NCBI GenBank assembly: GCA_958421035.1
Contig: CATZKS010000044.1
Coordinates: 1-15,194, forward strand
Direction of reading: 5' to 3'
Length of the DNA: 15,194 bases
Source of the DNA: an uncultured Collinsella sp.
Lineage (GTDB): Bacteria > Actinomycetota > Coriobacteriia > Coriobacteriales > Coriobacteriaceae
The notes below the pieces were generated by a model. That model was given only the letters and a program-made list of their open reading frames with translations. It made no database searches and was not told the origin of the DNA. Positions 1 to 6,985 of the stretch are shown piece by piece. Position 1 is the first letter of the stretch; each line of letters opens with the position of its first letter. The position numbers and the translations under genes were made by a program.

Positions 1-95
1 TGCGAACCTCCAGTCCGGACCGCCCCGCGGTCCAACTTTCTGTCCGCACCCCCTTTTAGGAACTATTTCACCGCAACTTATAGATGCGGCGTCGA
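1..95. other. Non-coding stretch downstream of niaR
   Basis: No convincing reading frame was found here. It contains a 7-bp perfect hairpin at 17-33 (arms GGACCGC and GCGGTCC, 3-nt loop). The hairpin lies past the niaR stop and could mark the 3' end of the nad operon transcript, but no T-run follows it on the minus strand, so it is not a classical rho-independent terminator. Confidence 0.4.
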
Positions 96-641
96 CTAGG
101 ACAAATCGTCTTCGTAGGGCATCAGGTCTGCTAGGTAGCCTTTTTCCTTGAGCATCGCCTCGATCTCGTCGAGGGTCTGTTCGTCCTCCGCCGCAATGCG
201 ATGGAAGTGGTAGCCGCTGGTCACCGTCAGCAGCGGAAAGCTCTTGCCGCTCTCGATATCGCGCAGATAGCGCTCGACATCGCGACGATTGCGGATGTCC
301 AGGTCGGCCGTAATCTTACCGTACACGCGGTGATTGACAATCACGTTGAGCACGGCGCCGCCGGCGTCGACGATACTCGTGAGCTCATCGCCTGCCTGCT
401 CCACGCTGTGGCGAACCTTGACCAAGCGCGTAGGCACGGCGGGGCTGCTGGGGGCCTCCTGCAGCACGTAGCCGCGGTTGGTCGCCACGATATCGTGCCC
501 ATCGGCGCGCAGCAGGGCGATGTCCTGCACCACGATCTGGCGGCTCACACCCACCTCGCGGGCAAGCGCGCTGCCCGATACGGGCCCCTTGGCCCCCTCG
601 AGCACGGCCATGATGGCACGGCGACGCTCGCGGGCGTTCAT
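96..641 (-). CDS. niaR: NiaR-type niacin-responsive transcriptional repressor (HTH + 3H domain)
   Basis: This is a repressor of NAD biosynthesis and niacin uptake genes, with niacin as the known co-repressor of the family. Of its 181 residues, about 5-60 form a winged helix-turn-helix (recognition segment around GVSRQIVVQDI, residues 31-41). Residues 72-175 form a 3H domain, recognised by its conserved histidines: H78 in VRHSV, H104 in VNHRVYG, and H145 and H147 in GYHFH. In the family these bind a metal ion and the ligand. Its ATG overlaps the nadC stop by one base (TAATG), so translation is probably coupled. It is the last gene of nadA-nadB-nadC-niaR, so it should repress its own operon through the inverted repeat at 4005-4048. 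The family call is secure. The ligand and operator are inferred from family knowledge and context. Confidence 0.93.
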   Translation of the reverse strand: MNARERRRAIMAVLEGAKGPVSGSALAREVGVSRQIVVQDIALLRADGHDIVATNRGYVLQEAPSSPAVPTRLVKVRHSVEQAGDELTSIVDAGGAVLNVIVNHRVYGKITADLDIRNRRDVERYLRDIESGKSFPLLTVTSGYHFHRIAAEDEQTLDEIEAMLKEKGYLADLMPYEDDLS

Positions 642-1501
642 TATTTACCGTCCAGCAGACGCAGGTGCTTAAGCGAGAGGTCGAGGATCGGCGCGGAGTG
701 CGTCAGGGCGCCCGAGCTAATAAAGTCAACGCCCAGGTCGGCAAGCGCGCGGATATTGCTGGCATCCACGTTGCCCGAGCACTCGGTCTTGGCGCGGCCG
801 GCGATAAGTTCAATAGCGGCGGCCATGTCGTCATGGGTCATGTTGTCGAACATGATGATATCGGCGCCGGCCTCCACAGCCTCGCGCACCATGTCCAGGT
901 TCTCACACTCGATCTCGACCGTCGTGGTAAACGATGCATGGGCGCGCGCCATCTCGATCGCACGCGTCACGCCACCGGCGGCGTCGATGTGGTTGTCCTT
1001 GAGCATGACAGCCGTCGACAGGTTATAGCGGTGGTTGCTGCCACCGCCGATCTCGACTGCCGCCTTTTCAAACACACGCATGCCCGGTGTGGTCTTGCGC
1101 GTGTCGACAAGCACGGTCTTGGTGCCCTCGAGCGCAGCCGCCATCCGATGCGTGTAAGTAGCGATGCCGCTCATGCGCTGCAGGTAGTTGAGCGCCACGC
1201 GCTCGCCCGAAAGCAACACGCGCGCGTCGCCGCGCACCTGACCCACATGGTCGCCGGCGTGTACCTCGTCGCCATCCGAGACATCGAACAACACGGAGCT
1301 CTGCGGATCCAGCAGCTCAAAGGTGCGGGAGAACACGTCTAGGCCGGCGATGATGCCATCGGCTTTGGCGATAAGCTCCACCGTGGCGGGGCGCGCCGTG
1401 GGGCACACGCTCGCCGTGCTCACGTCCTCAAAGGTAATGTCCTCGCGCAGGGCCTGCAAAATCAGATCATCGGCGACGAGCTTCATGGTAATGGGATTCA
1501 T
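641..1501 (-). CDS. nadC: Quinolinate phosphoribosyltransferase (decarboxylating)
   Basis: The enzyme converts quinolinate and PRPP to nicotinate mononucleotide, CO2 and pyrophosphate in the cytosol. It joins the NadA/NadB branch to the common NAD pathway. The 286-residue protein has the normal family length. Family motifs are clear: LSGERVALNYLQRMSG near 97-112, DTRKTTPGMR at 133-142, GGGSNHR at 152-158 and LKDNHI at 167-172. The C-terminal barrel part contains IMFDNM and a GVDFISSGALTHS segment. The ATG at 1501 has a GGAGGA Shine-Dalgarno sequence (plus-strand complement at 1509-1514) inside the end of nadB. Another in-frame ATG five codons later is less well placed. Only 3 bp separate it from nadB, and it overlaps niaR by one base, so the three genes share one transcript. 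Confidence 0.97.
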   Translation of the reverse strand: MNPITMKLVADDLILQALREDITFEDVSTASVCPTARPATVELIAKADGIIAGLDVFSRTFELLDPQSSVLFDVSDGDEVHAGDHVGQVRGDARVLLSGERVALNYLQRMSGIATYTHRMAAALEGTKTVLVDTRKTTPGMRVFEKAAVEIGGGSNHRYNLSTAVMLKDNHIDAAGGVTRAIEMARAHASFTTTVEIECENLDMVREAVEAGADIIMFDNMTHDDMAAAIELIAGRAKTECSGNVDASNIRALADLGVDFISSGALTHSAPILDLSLKHLRLLDGK

Positions 1502-1504
1502 GGT

Positions 1505-2881
1505 CTATTCCTCCACGGCCTGCGTGCCGGCGGCACGGGCCAAATCATCGATTGACAGGGTGTCGGCGCTCAGGGCGCGATGACGGCCATCGAGCGCGGG
1601 CTCGCCCGCCTGCTCCACGGCCAGCGACTTGCCGGTACGCATATACCACGCGGCGCGACGACCCCAGACCAGCGCCTCGAGCAGGCTGTTGGAAGCCAGG
1701 CGGTTCTTGCCGTGAACGCCGTTGCAGGCCGTCTCGCCCGCGGCGTAGAGCTCGGGCATCGAGGTGCGGCCGTCCTTGTCGACCCACACGCCGCCCATAA
1801 AGTAGTGCTGCGTCGGCGTAACGGGAATGGGCTCGTCCAAGATGTCGCGGCCGTCCTCCAGGCAGCGCGCGCGAATGTTGGCAAAGTGCCCGGTCACCAC
1901 GTCGCGCTCGACGGGGGCAAAGCTCAGCCACTCGTGCTCGGTGCCGTCCTGCTTCATCTGCTCGCGGATGGCGGCGGCGACAACGTCGCGCGGCTGCAAC
2001 TCGTCGGTAAAACGCTCGCCGGCGGCGTTGAGCAAAATCGCGCCCTCGCCGCGGCAGCTCTCGCTGATCAGGAACGTGCGACCCGGCTGCGGCGAGAACA
2101 GACCCGTGGGATGGATCTGCACGTAGTCCAGGTGCTCCATCTTAATGCCATGCTCCTGAGCGATGTAGCAGGCGTCGCCCGTGAGCTGCGGGTAGTTGGT
2201 CGAGTGGTCGTACACGCCGCCAATGCCACCCGTCGCCCACAGCGTGTGGCGGGCATGGATCTTAAACGGCTCGCCGGCATGCGCGCCCTCAGCGGCATTT
2301 ACCAGCTCGTCGGCGGGACGAACCGAGTTGTCCTCGTCCACGGAAACGGCGACGACACCGGCACACACCGTGTCGCCGTCACGCTCGCCCGTCAGGATGT
2401 CGGTCATGGCCACGTGCTCCAAAATCTGCACGTTGTCCAGCTTGCGGACAGCCTGAAGCAGCTTAGTCGTGATCTCCTTGCCGGTGATATCGGCATGGAA
2501 GGCAATGCGCGGACGGCTGTGTGCACCCTCGCGGGTAAAGTCGAGGCTGCCGTCGGCCTTGCGCTCAAAATCCACGCCCATCGCTAGCAGGTCGTTGATG
2601 ACCGAGCGGCTCGAGCGGATCATGATGTCGACGCTCTCGCGGCGGTTCTCGTAATGGCCGGCGTGCATGGTGTCCTCAAAGAAGGCATCGTAGTCCGAGC
2701 CTTCGGGCAGCACGCAGATGCCGCCCTGCGCGAGCATCGAATCGCACTCGTCGACAGCGCCCTTGGAGAGCATGATCACGCGCGTGCTCGTCGGCAGGTT
2801 GAGAGCTGCGTACAGGCCCGCCACGCCGCAGCCGGCAATAACGACGTCGCACTCCATGTCGGGGTATTGTTTGGTTTCCAC
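1505..2881 (-). CDS. nadB: L-aspartate oxidase (FAD), short form lacking the C-terminal helical domain
   Basis: NadB oxidises L-aspartate to iminoaspartate, which NadA condenses with dihydroxyacetone phosphate. In an anaerobe the electron acceptor is probably fumarate or a quinone. The FAD dinucleotide motif GCGVAG is at residues 17-22. Other family signatures are DSMLAQGGI, a QIHPTG segment, SESCRGEGA, the ELQPRDVV segment and GVHGKNRLASNSLLE ending near residue 402. The reading frame runs far upstream, but that part is a shadow of nadA. I place the start at the GTG at 2881, because AGGGAGAGGA lies 5 nt upstream of it. An ATG at 2926 would translate through a palindromic repeat, and an ATG at 2857 is also possible. 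At about 458 residues, only 56 residues follow NSLLE, against roughly 150 in E. coli NadB, so the C-terminal helical domain is largely missing. A related fumarate-reductase-type flavoprotein is possible, but the operon makes NadB very likely. Confidence 0.94.
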   Translation of the reverse strand: METKQYPDMECDVVIAGCGVAGLYAALNLPTSTRVIMLSKGAVDECDSMLAQGGICVLPEGSDYDAFFEDTMHAGHYENRRESVDIMIRSSRSVINDLLAMGVDFERKADGSLDFTREGAHSRPRIAFHADITGKEITTKLLQAVRKLDNVQILEHVAMTDILTGERDGDTVCAGVVAVSVDEDNSVRPADELVNAAEGAHAGEPFKIHARHTLWATGGIGGVYDHSTNYPQLTGDACYIAQEHGIKMEHLDYVQIHPTGLFSPQPGRTFLISESCRGEGAILLNAAGERFTDELQPRDVVAAAIREQMKQDGTEHEWLSFAPVERDVVTGHFANIRARCLEDGRDILDEPIPVTPTQHYFMGGVWVDKDGRTSMPELYAAGETACNGVHGKNRLASNSLLEALVWGRRAAWYMRTGKSLAVEQAGEPALDGRHRALSADTLSIDDLARAAGTQAVEE

Positions 2882-2899
2882 AGGAATCCTCTCCCTTGT

Positions 2900-2934
2900 A
2901 ATGTGGCATAAGGGACCGTCCCTCATGCAACATT
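2900..2934. repeat. 35-bp imperfect palindrome between nadA and nadB
   Basis: The arms are 2900-2916 and 2918-2934 around a single central C at 2917. They match at 15 of 17 positions. The inner 6 bp on each side (AGGGAC and GTCCCT) are perfect. The element fills the gap between the nadA stop and the nadB ribosome-binding site. It could fold as an RNA hairpin that tunes nadB relative to nadA, or it could be a dispersed palindromic repeat. No T-run follows it. Confidence 0.75.
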
Positions 2935-2937
2935 GTT

Positions 2938-3963
2938 CTAGCGTGCTGCGTATTCGAGCATACGGTCGAGCGTGAGCTTGGCCTGGTCTGCTGCCTCGTC
3001 CGAGACGCCGATCTGCACCTCGCCCTCGCCCGTCTCCAGGCAGCGCACGAGCTTTTCGAGCGTGATGAGGTCCATGTTGACGCAGGTGGGCTGCACCGCG
3101 GGGAAATAGAACTTCTTGCCGGTGCCCTGGCAGCGGCGCTCGAGCTCGTAGAGCACGCCGCGGACCGTCACGATGATGAACTCGCTCGCGTCCGACTCCT
3201 CGGCATACTTGATGATGCCGGCGGTGGAGCCGATGTAGTCGGCCTCGGCCAGAACGTCGGCCTTGCACTCGGGGTGCGCCAGCACGAGCGCGTCGGGGTG
3301 GGCCTCCGTCGCGTCGACGATCTGCTCGACGGTGATGATGTGATGGCGCGGGCAGTAGCCGTTGTTGAGGATGACGTGCTTTTGCGGCACCTGCTCGGCT
3401 ACGAAGCGGCCCAGGTTTTGGTCGGGAATGAACAGGATATGCTGCTGCGGCAGCTCGGACACAATCTTGACGGCGTTGGAGCTGGTGACGCACACGTCAC
3501 TCCAGCTCTTGATCTCGACCGTCGAGTTGACGTAGCAGACCACGGCAAGGTCGTCACCGTACTCGGCGCGGGCGGCGTCGACCGTCTCGCGCTTGACCAT
3601 GTGAGCCATGGGGCAGTCCGCGCCCGGCTCGGGCAGCAGCACGGTCTTAGTGGGATTGAGCAGTTTGGCGCTCTCGCCCATAAACTCCACGCCGCACAGC
3701 ACGATGGTCTGCTGCGGCAGGCTTTTAGCGAGCTTAGCCAGGTAGAAGCTGTCGCCGACGTAATCGGCAACGGCTTGGACCTCGGGCGCCACGTAATAGT
3801 GCGCCAGAATCACCGCGTCGCGTTGGATTTTTAGTTGCTGAATGGCCTCGACGAGCTCTGCGGGCACCAGCGCCGCGCGCTCCGTTGCCGTCGTTGCCGA
3901 TGCCAGGCCGGCCGCAATATCGCGTGCAAGCTCCGATGCATCCATGTTCGCGCTCTGTGCCAT
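2938..3963 (-). CDS. nadA: Quinolinate synthase (4Fe-4S)
   Basis: NadA condenses iminoaspartate with dihydroxyacetone phosphate to form quinolinate. It uses an oxygen-sensitive [4Fe-4S] cluster held by three cysteines. The 341-residue length is typical of the E. coli-type long form. Visible motifs are AVILAHYYVAPEVQ (50-63), YVGDS (68-72), GVEFMGESAKLLNP (91-104), PDQNLGRF (180-187) and HPEC (230-233) with GSTAGI shortly after. By alignment from memory to E. coli C113, C200 and C297, the cluster ligands should be C117, C204 and C294. The start is the ATG at 3963, with GAGAGGGG 5 nt upstream. A TTG one codon earlier sits within that spacing. It is the first gene of the operon, directly behind the promoter and operator at 3999-4048. 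Confidence 0.97.
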   Translation of the reverse strand: MAQSANMDASELARDIAAGLASATTATERAALVPAELVEAIQQLKIQRDAVILAHYYVAPEVQAVADYVGDSFYLAKLAKSLPQQTIVLCGVEFMGESAKLLNPTKTVLLPEPGADCPMAHMVKRETVDAARAEYGDDLAVVCYVNSTVEIKSWSDVCVTSSNAVKIVSELPQQHILFIPDQNLGRFVAEQVPQKHVILNNGYCPRHHIITVEQIVDATEAHPDALVLAHPECKADVLAEADYIGSTAGIIKYAEESDASEFIIVTVRGVLYELERRCQGTGKKFYFPAVQPTCVNMDLITLEKLVRCLETGEGEVQIGVSDEAADQAKLTLDRMLEYAAR

Positions 3964-3998
3964 CAAGGCCCCTCTCTTTTGGCGAATCTTGGGGCTTT

Positions 3999-4027
3999 AG
4001 TATGACACCTAGGTTTACAGCTGACAA
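3999..4027 (-). promoter_or_regulatory. Sigma-70-type promoter of the nadABC-niaR operon
   Basis: On the minus strand, a -35 box TTGTCA (4027-4022) is followed after exactly 17 nt by a -10-like CATACT (4004-3999), about 36 nt upstream of the nadA start. The -35 box matches 5 of 6 consensus positions and the -10 box 4 of 6. The right arm of the large inverted repeat overlaps the -35 box and the left arm lies in the spacer, as expected if repressor binding excludes RNA polymerase. Confidence 0.6.
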
Positions 4028-4048
4028 GACAGCTGTAAACCTAGGTGT
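4005..4048. promoter_or_regulatory. Perfect 19-bp inverted repeat, candidate NiaR operator
   Basis: The left arm ACACCTAGGTTTACAGCTG is at 4005-4023 and its exact reverse complement is at 4030-4048. They are separated by 6 bp. Each arm also contains the smaller palindromes CCTAGG and CAGCTG. The element overlaps the nadA promoter, and the operon it precedes ends with a NiaR-family repressor, so it is the natural operator. This assignment is inference from position and symmetry. I did not derive the NiaR consensus for this clade. Confidence 0.8.
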
Positions 4049-4244
4049 AAAGTTGAAATAAAGATTCAATCATGTGGCAGGTCCATTTTCGAACTGGCAA
4101 GCTGAGGATAGCCTGGCTTTCGATAGCGCAGGAGGCATCTTTCGCCACCGCAACACCGCTTGGCGCGAGCTGCACGCCGTGAGGCGCAAACGGTCCGCAC
4201 CCCCGCAAGCGGCGCGCACCCAATGTGGCAAAATCGAACTACTT
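4049..4244. other. Intergenic region between the divergent nad operon and two-component genes
   Basis: No convincing gene was found. It must hold the promoter for the two-component pair, but I see no good -35/-10 combination. A CAAAAT-like box near 4229-4234 is the only -10-like candidate. A 36-codon frame starting with ATG at 4072 lacks a ribosome-binding site and is not called. Confidence 0.4.
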
Positions 4245-4255
4245 AAGGGGGCCGA

Positions 4256-4978
4256 ATGCTCAAGATTATTGCCTGCGACGATGATGTCGCTTTTCTAGAT
4301 AGACTGCACCGGATGATCGACCGTTGGTCGACCGAGACGGGCACGGCGGTCGATGTTGCGCTCGTCACGCGCGGCGAGGACCTGCTGGCCCGCCATGCCG
4401 CATCGCGCGCCGACATCATTCTGCTCGACATGATCATGCCGCTCGTCAACGGCATGGACACCGCACGCGAACTGCGCCAGGCCGACACCGCCGTGCGCCT
4501 GGTGTTCCTCACCTCGTCGCCCGAGTTCGCGCTGGAATCCTACGAGGTCCGCGCCTTCGACTATCTGCTCAAGCCCGTGGCCTACGAACGCCTGGCGCGA
4601 TTACTCGACGAGCTTTCGAGCATGCGCCCGGCGGCAACCGACGAGCTCGTGATCAAAACTTCCTTTGGCTACCACGCCCTGCGCCTGTCCGACATCGAAT
4701 ATGCCGAGGCGCGCAACAAGCACGTGGTCTTCCACCTGCGCGACGGACGCGATATCGAGGCACTCGAGTCGTTCCGCAGCGTCGAGGACCGCTTGGAGCA
4801 AAACGCGGTCTTCTTTAAATGCCACCGCAGCTACCAGGTCAACCTGCGCAATATCGATCACTTTGACCGCACGGACATCGTCATGCGCTCGGGCGCGTGC
4901 ATCCCGCTTTCGCGCAGCTGCAAGCAGGGATTCCAAGACGCCTACTTTGCGGCGCGCTTTGAGGGCGGGAGGCGCTGA
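4256..4978 (+). CDS. LytTR-family DNA-binding response regulator
   Basis: This cytoplasmic response regulator should be phosphorylated by the kinase encoded next to it. Residues 1-120 are a receiver domain with the acidic pocket D8-D10, phospho-acceptor D58 (in ILLDMIMP), T86 (in FLTSS) and K106 (in LLKP). Residues 130-235 are a LytTR DNA-binding domain, marked by the segment around FFKCHRSYQVNL (186-197). The 240-residue length is normal for AgrA/LytR-type regulators. AAGGGGG lies 4 nt upstream of the ATG. The stop codon overlaps the kinase start (TGATG), so the two are co-translated. No target genes or AgrB/AgrD-like peptide genes are adjacent, so the stimulus and regulon are unknown. Confidence 0.95.
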   Translation: MLKIIACDDDVAFLDRLHRMIDRWSTETGTAVDVALVTRGEDLLARHAASRADIILLDMIMPLVNGMDTARELRQADTAVRLVFLTSSPEFALESYEVRAFDYLLKPVAYERLARLLDELSSMRPAATDELVIKTSFGYHALRLSDIEYAEARNKHVVFHLRDGRDIEALESFRSVEDRLEQNAVFFKCHRSYQVNLRNIDHFDRTDIVMRSGACIPLSRSCKQGFQDAYFAARFEGGRR

Positions 4979-6255
4979 TGGTCTCCTCGGTCGAAATGGT
5001 CCTTTGGGCAATCCACCACGCCACGACGCTGCTCTTTGGCGTCTTTGCCTCGGCGGCGCTGTGCGGTGTCGAGATCAACCGGCGTCATGCGCTTGAACTG
5101 GTGTTGGTCGGTGCCGTAACCGGATGCGCATTTGGCCTCGCCAATGCCGTCGGCGGCGAGCTTTTTGCCCGCCAGGTATATCCGCTCGTCGTGCATCTGC
5201 CGCTCGTCATCTATTTGTGCGCGCGCTACCGCCTGAGCCCGCTGCTTGCCGTGCTCGGCATTACGAGTGCCTATCTGAGCTGCCAGTTCAGCAATTGGAT
5301 GGGCATCGCCGCATTTGCCGCAACCGATTCTCAGATCGCGTACTATCTGGCGCGCATCGCGACCACACTCGCCGTCTTTGCCGTCCTGTTGCATTGGGCC
5401 GGCGACATCGGTCCACGCTTGGCGATTAAAAGCACCACCGAGCTGGGCATCCTTTTAATCCTGCCGCTCGTCTATTACGTCTTTGACTATGCCACCAACG
5501 TCTACACCACGCTGTTCCACTCGGGCTCGGTGGTAACGGTTGAGTTTTTGGCATTTGCGCTCTGTGCCTTCTATCTTATGTTTCTTGCCGTTTACCTGCG
5601 CGAATACGAAGAAAAGGAAACCGCCGAGCGAGAGCGCTGGATGCTCGAAACCCGCGACAGCGCCGCCATCAAAGAGCTCGAGGCTTGGCGTCAATCTGGG
5701 CGCGAGCTGTCGATTCTTCGCCACGATATGCGCCACTTCCTACGCGGCCTGGCCGCTTTAATTGAGGAGGGCCACACCGACGAGGCGCTCAAACGCATCG
5801 ATGAACTCTGCGAAGCCGGCGATCGCACCGCCGTACGCCGCTTCTGCGCCAACGAGACCGTAAACATCGCGCTTTCGTCATTTAACTCGGATATCAATAG
5901 AAACGGCATTACCGCCAACCTGCGCGCCGCCGTACCCGAAACCATCCACGTAGGTGACGCCGACCTGTTTAGCGTGCTCTCAAATGCCTTGGAAAACGCT
6001 ATCACCGCTGCAAGCGCCGCACCCCAAGGAAAGCGATTCGTCGACTTTGACCTGCGATTAGAGGACGGCCAGCTGCTGCTGTTAGTTTCCAACACGTTTG
6101 ACCGCGCGCCGCGCATGGTCGACGGCATGCCCGTAACCCGGCATGCGGGCCACGGCTTTGGCACCAAGAGCATTAAGCTTGCCGTCGAACGCATGAATGG
6201 TAACTGCCAGTTCCGCATTAACGGCGATCGGTTTGAGCTGCGCGCTGTGATGTAG
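4978..6255 (+). CDS. Membrane sensor histidine kinase, AgrC/GHKL type
   Basis: This is the sensor partner of the LytTR regulator. The N-terminal half (about 8-207) has roughly seven hydrophobic membrane-spanning stretches and no large extracellular domain, as in AgrC-like sensors. A short charged helix (about 208-245) leads to the H-box, with H249 in the LRHDMRH segment as the predicted phosphorylation site. The ATPase domain shows an N-box (NALENAITAA, with N336 and N340) and a glycine-rich GHGFGTKSI at 391-399. The 425-residue length fits the family. It starts at an ATG sharing one base with the regulator stop, with GGGCGGGAGG upstream. The gene ends 18 bp before the convergent downstream gene. 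The ligand cannot be deduced, and a peptide signal is only one possibility for this architecture. Confidence 0.93.
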   Translation: MVSSVEMVLWAIHHATTLLFGVFASAALCGVEINRRHALELVLVGAVTGCAFGLANAVGGELFARQVYPLVVHLPLVIYLCARYRLSPLLAVLGITSAYLSCQFSNWMGIAAFAATDSQIAYYLARIATTLAVFAVLLHWAGDIGPRLAIKSTTELGILLILPLVYYVFDYATNVYTTLFHSGSVVTVEFLAFALCAFYLMFLAVYLREYEEKETAERERWMLETRDSAAIKELEAWRQSGRELSILRHDMRHFLRGLAALIEEGHTDEALKRIDELCEAGDRTAVRRFCANETVNIALSSFNSDINRNGITANLRAAVPETIHVGDADLFSVLSNALENAITAASAAPQGKRFVDFDLRLEDGQLLLLVSNTFDRAPRMVDGMPVTRHAGHGFGTKSIKLAVERMNGNCQFRINGDRFELRAVM

Positions 6256-6273
6256 GGGCTGCCGCCAGCCTCG

Positions 6274-6849
6274 CTACAGCGGAGCGGCTGCCGGGGTCAG
6301 CTGCTTGATGTATGCCCACATGCGCTGCTTGGCGGCTTTGTCAGTGAGCGCCGCCTCAAAGCCGTCGAGCGCGAGCACGCGGCGGCCCTGCACATGGGCG
6401 ACCAGGCCGGGCTTGAGCATGGCGGTGTCGAAGTCATCGATCGCCACGAGCATATCGGCGTAGGTCTCGCGCATGGCATCGGCCGCGTTGTTGTCGAGCA
6501 GTAGCACCGCCTCGGGGTCCAAGGCCTCGAGCGCCTCGCGGAACAGCTCACACGGCAGAGTCTCGCCCACCGCGACCGCTCCGTCACCCACGCCGGCGAC
6601 GCTTGCCAGCACGCAAAAATCCTCGGGCGCGTAGCCGATGGCCCCAAGCGCCTTGCGCAACGCCGCGCCATCCGGGCCGGCGGCAAGCTCGCCACCCGAA
6701 CGCTCGGCCTCGTCCAAATCGCCTTTGACCAGCACGATCGGCGAGCACGCGTTGCCCGCGATACGCACGCCACGGACCGCAAGCGATGTGAGCTCCTGCT
6801 CGGCCGCCTGGGCGATGGCTTCTTTTTTCTGGCTTTGTGACGTGGACAT
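6274..6849 (-). CDS. Uncharacterised protein, possible degenerate uracil-DNA-glycosylase fold
   Basis: The 191-residue soluble protein has no certain family. The pattern of hydrophobic and glycine positions resembles family 4/5 uracil-DNA glycosylases. PIVLVKGDLDEAE (37-49) followed by GPDGAALRKAL (58-68) sits where those enzymes have GEAPG...E...G..G..L. C100-ELFREALEALDPEAVLLL resembles the C...L..l.P..iv.LG block, and the last 35 residues resemble the HPS..K...W..L tail. The catalytic GEAPG and HPS motifs themselves are not present, so if the relationship is right the protein has probably lost the classical activity. I chose the ATG at 6849, which has GGAGAG 3 nt upstream. The in-frame ATG ten codons earlier lies inside the TATAAT box. 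The gene is divergent from thioredoxin and convergent with the kinase. Confidence 0.75.
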   Translation of the reverse strand: MSTSQSQKKEAIAQAAEQELTSLAVRGVRIAGNACSPIVLVKGDLDEAERSGGELAAGPDGAALRKALGAIGYAPEDFCVLASVAGVGDGAVAVGETLPCELFREALEALDPEAVLLLDNNAADAMRETYADMLVAIDDFDTAMLKPGLVAHVQGRRVLALDGFEAALTDKAAKQRMWAYIKQLTPAAAPL

Positions 6850-6877
6850 GCGCTCTCCAATCGTTTGCGTGCCCACC

Positions 6878-6883
6878 ATTATA
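6878..6883 (-). promoter_or_regulatory. -10 box of the UDG-like gene
   Basis: A perfect TATAAT reads on the minus strand about 30 bases upstream of the ATG at 6849. No good -35 box is visible at the usual spacing. That space is occupied by the dyad at 6890-6922. Confidence 0.55.
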
Positions 6884-6889
6884 TAAAAG

Positions 6890-6922
6890 AGCTGCCCGCG
6901 AGTGGTTGCTTTGCGGGCGGCT
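6890..6922. promoter_or_regulatory. Dyad in the divergent promoter region of the UDG-like gene and thioredoxin
   Basis: The arms AGCTGCCCGC (6890-6899) and GCGGGCGGCT (6913-6922) form a 10-bp inverted repeat with one T-G pair and a 13-nt centre. It is nearly centred between the minus-strand TATAAT (6878-6883) and a plus-strand TATAAG (6926-6931), where both -35 regions should lie. This makes it a candidate shared operator. Coincidental GC-rich symmetry is possible. Confidence 0.45.
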
Positions 6923-6950
6923 GGGTATAAGCACGGTCGTACTGAGTTTT

Positions 6951-6967
6951 ACGCGGCTGAGCCGCGT
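6951..6967 (+). promoter_or_regulatory. Leader hairpin upstream of the thioredoxin ribosome-binding site
   Basis: Perfect 7-bp arms ACGCGGC and GCCGCGT close a TGA loop. The hairpin ends 8 nt before the GGAGG of the thioredoxin gene. It lies in the untranslated leader if transcription starts after the TATAAG at 6926. It may stabilise the mRNA or affect translation. It is not a terminator, since only a TTTT precedes it and no T-run follows. Confidence 0.5.
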
Positions 6968-6985
6968 CACATTATGGAGGTCACC

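Noticed and set aside
2882..3493. Long upstream extension of the nadB reading frame (Arg-rich protein)
   Set aside because: It lies antiphase within nadA, has shadow-type composition, and a good ribosome-binding site supports the GTG at 2881.
4072..4182. 36-codon plus-strand frame upstream of the response regulator, considered as a signal-peptide precursor
   Set aside because: It has no ribosome-binding site and no AgrD-like layout (no internal Cys followed by a charged tail, no AgrB neighbour).
42..4204. 12-nt GTCCGCACCCCC present at 42-53 and again at 4193-4204
   Set aside because: It is short and GC-rich, with unlike flanks; chance is likely in a high-GC window.
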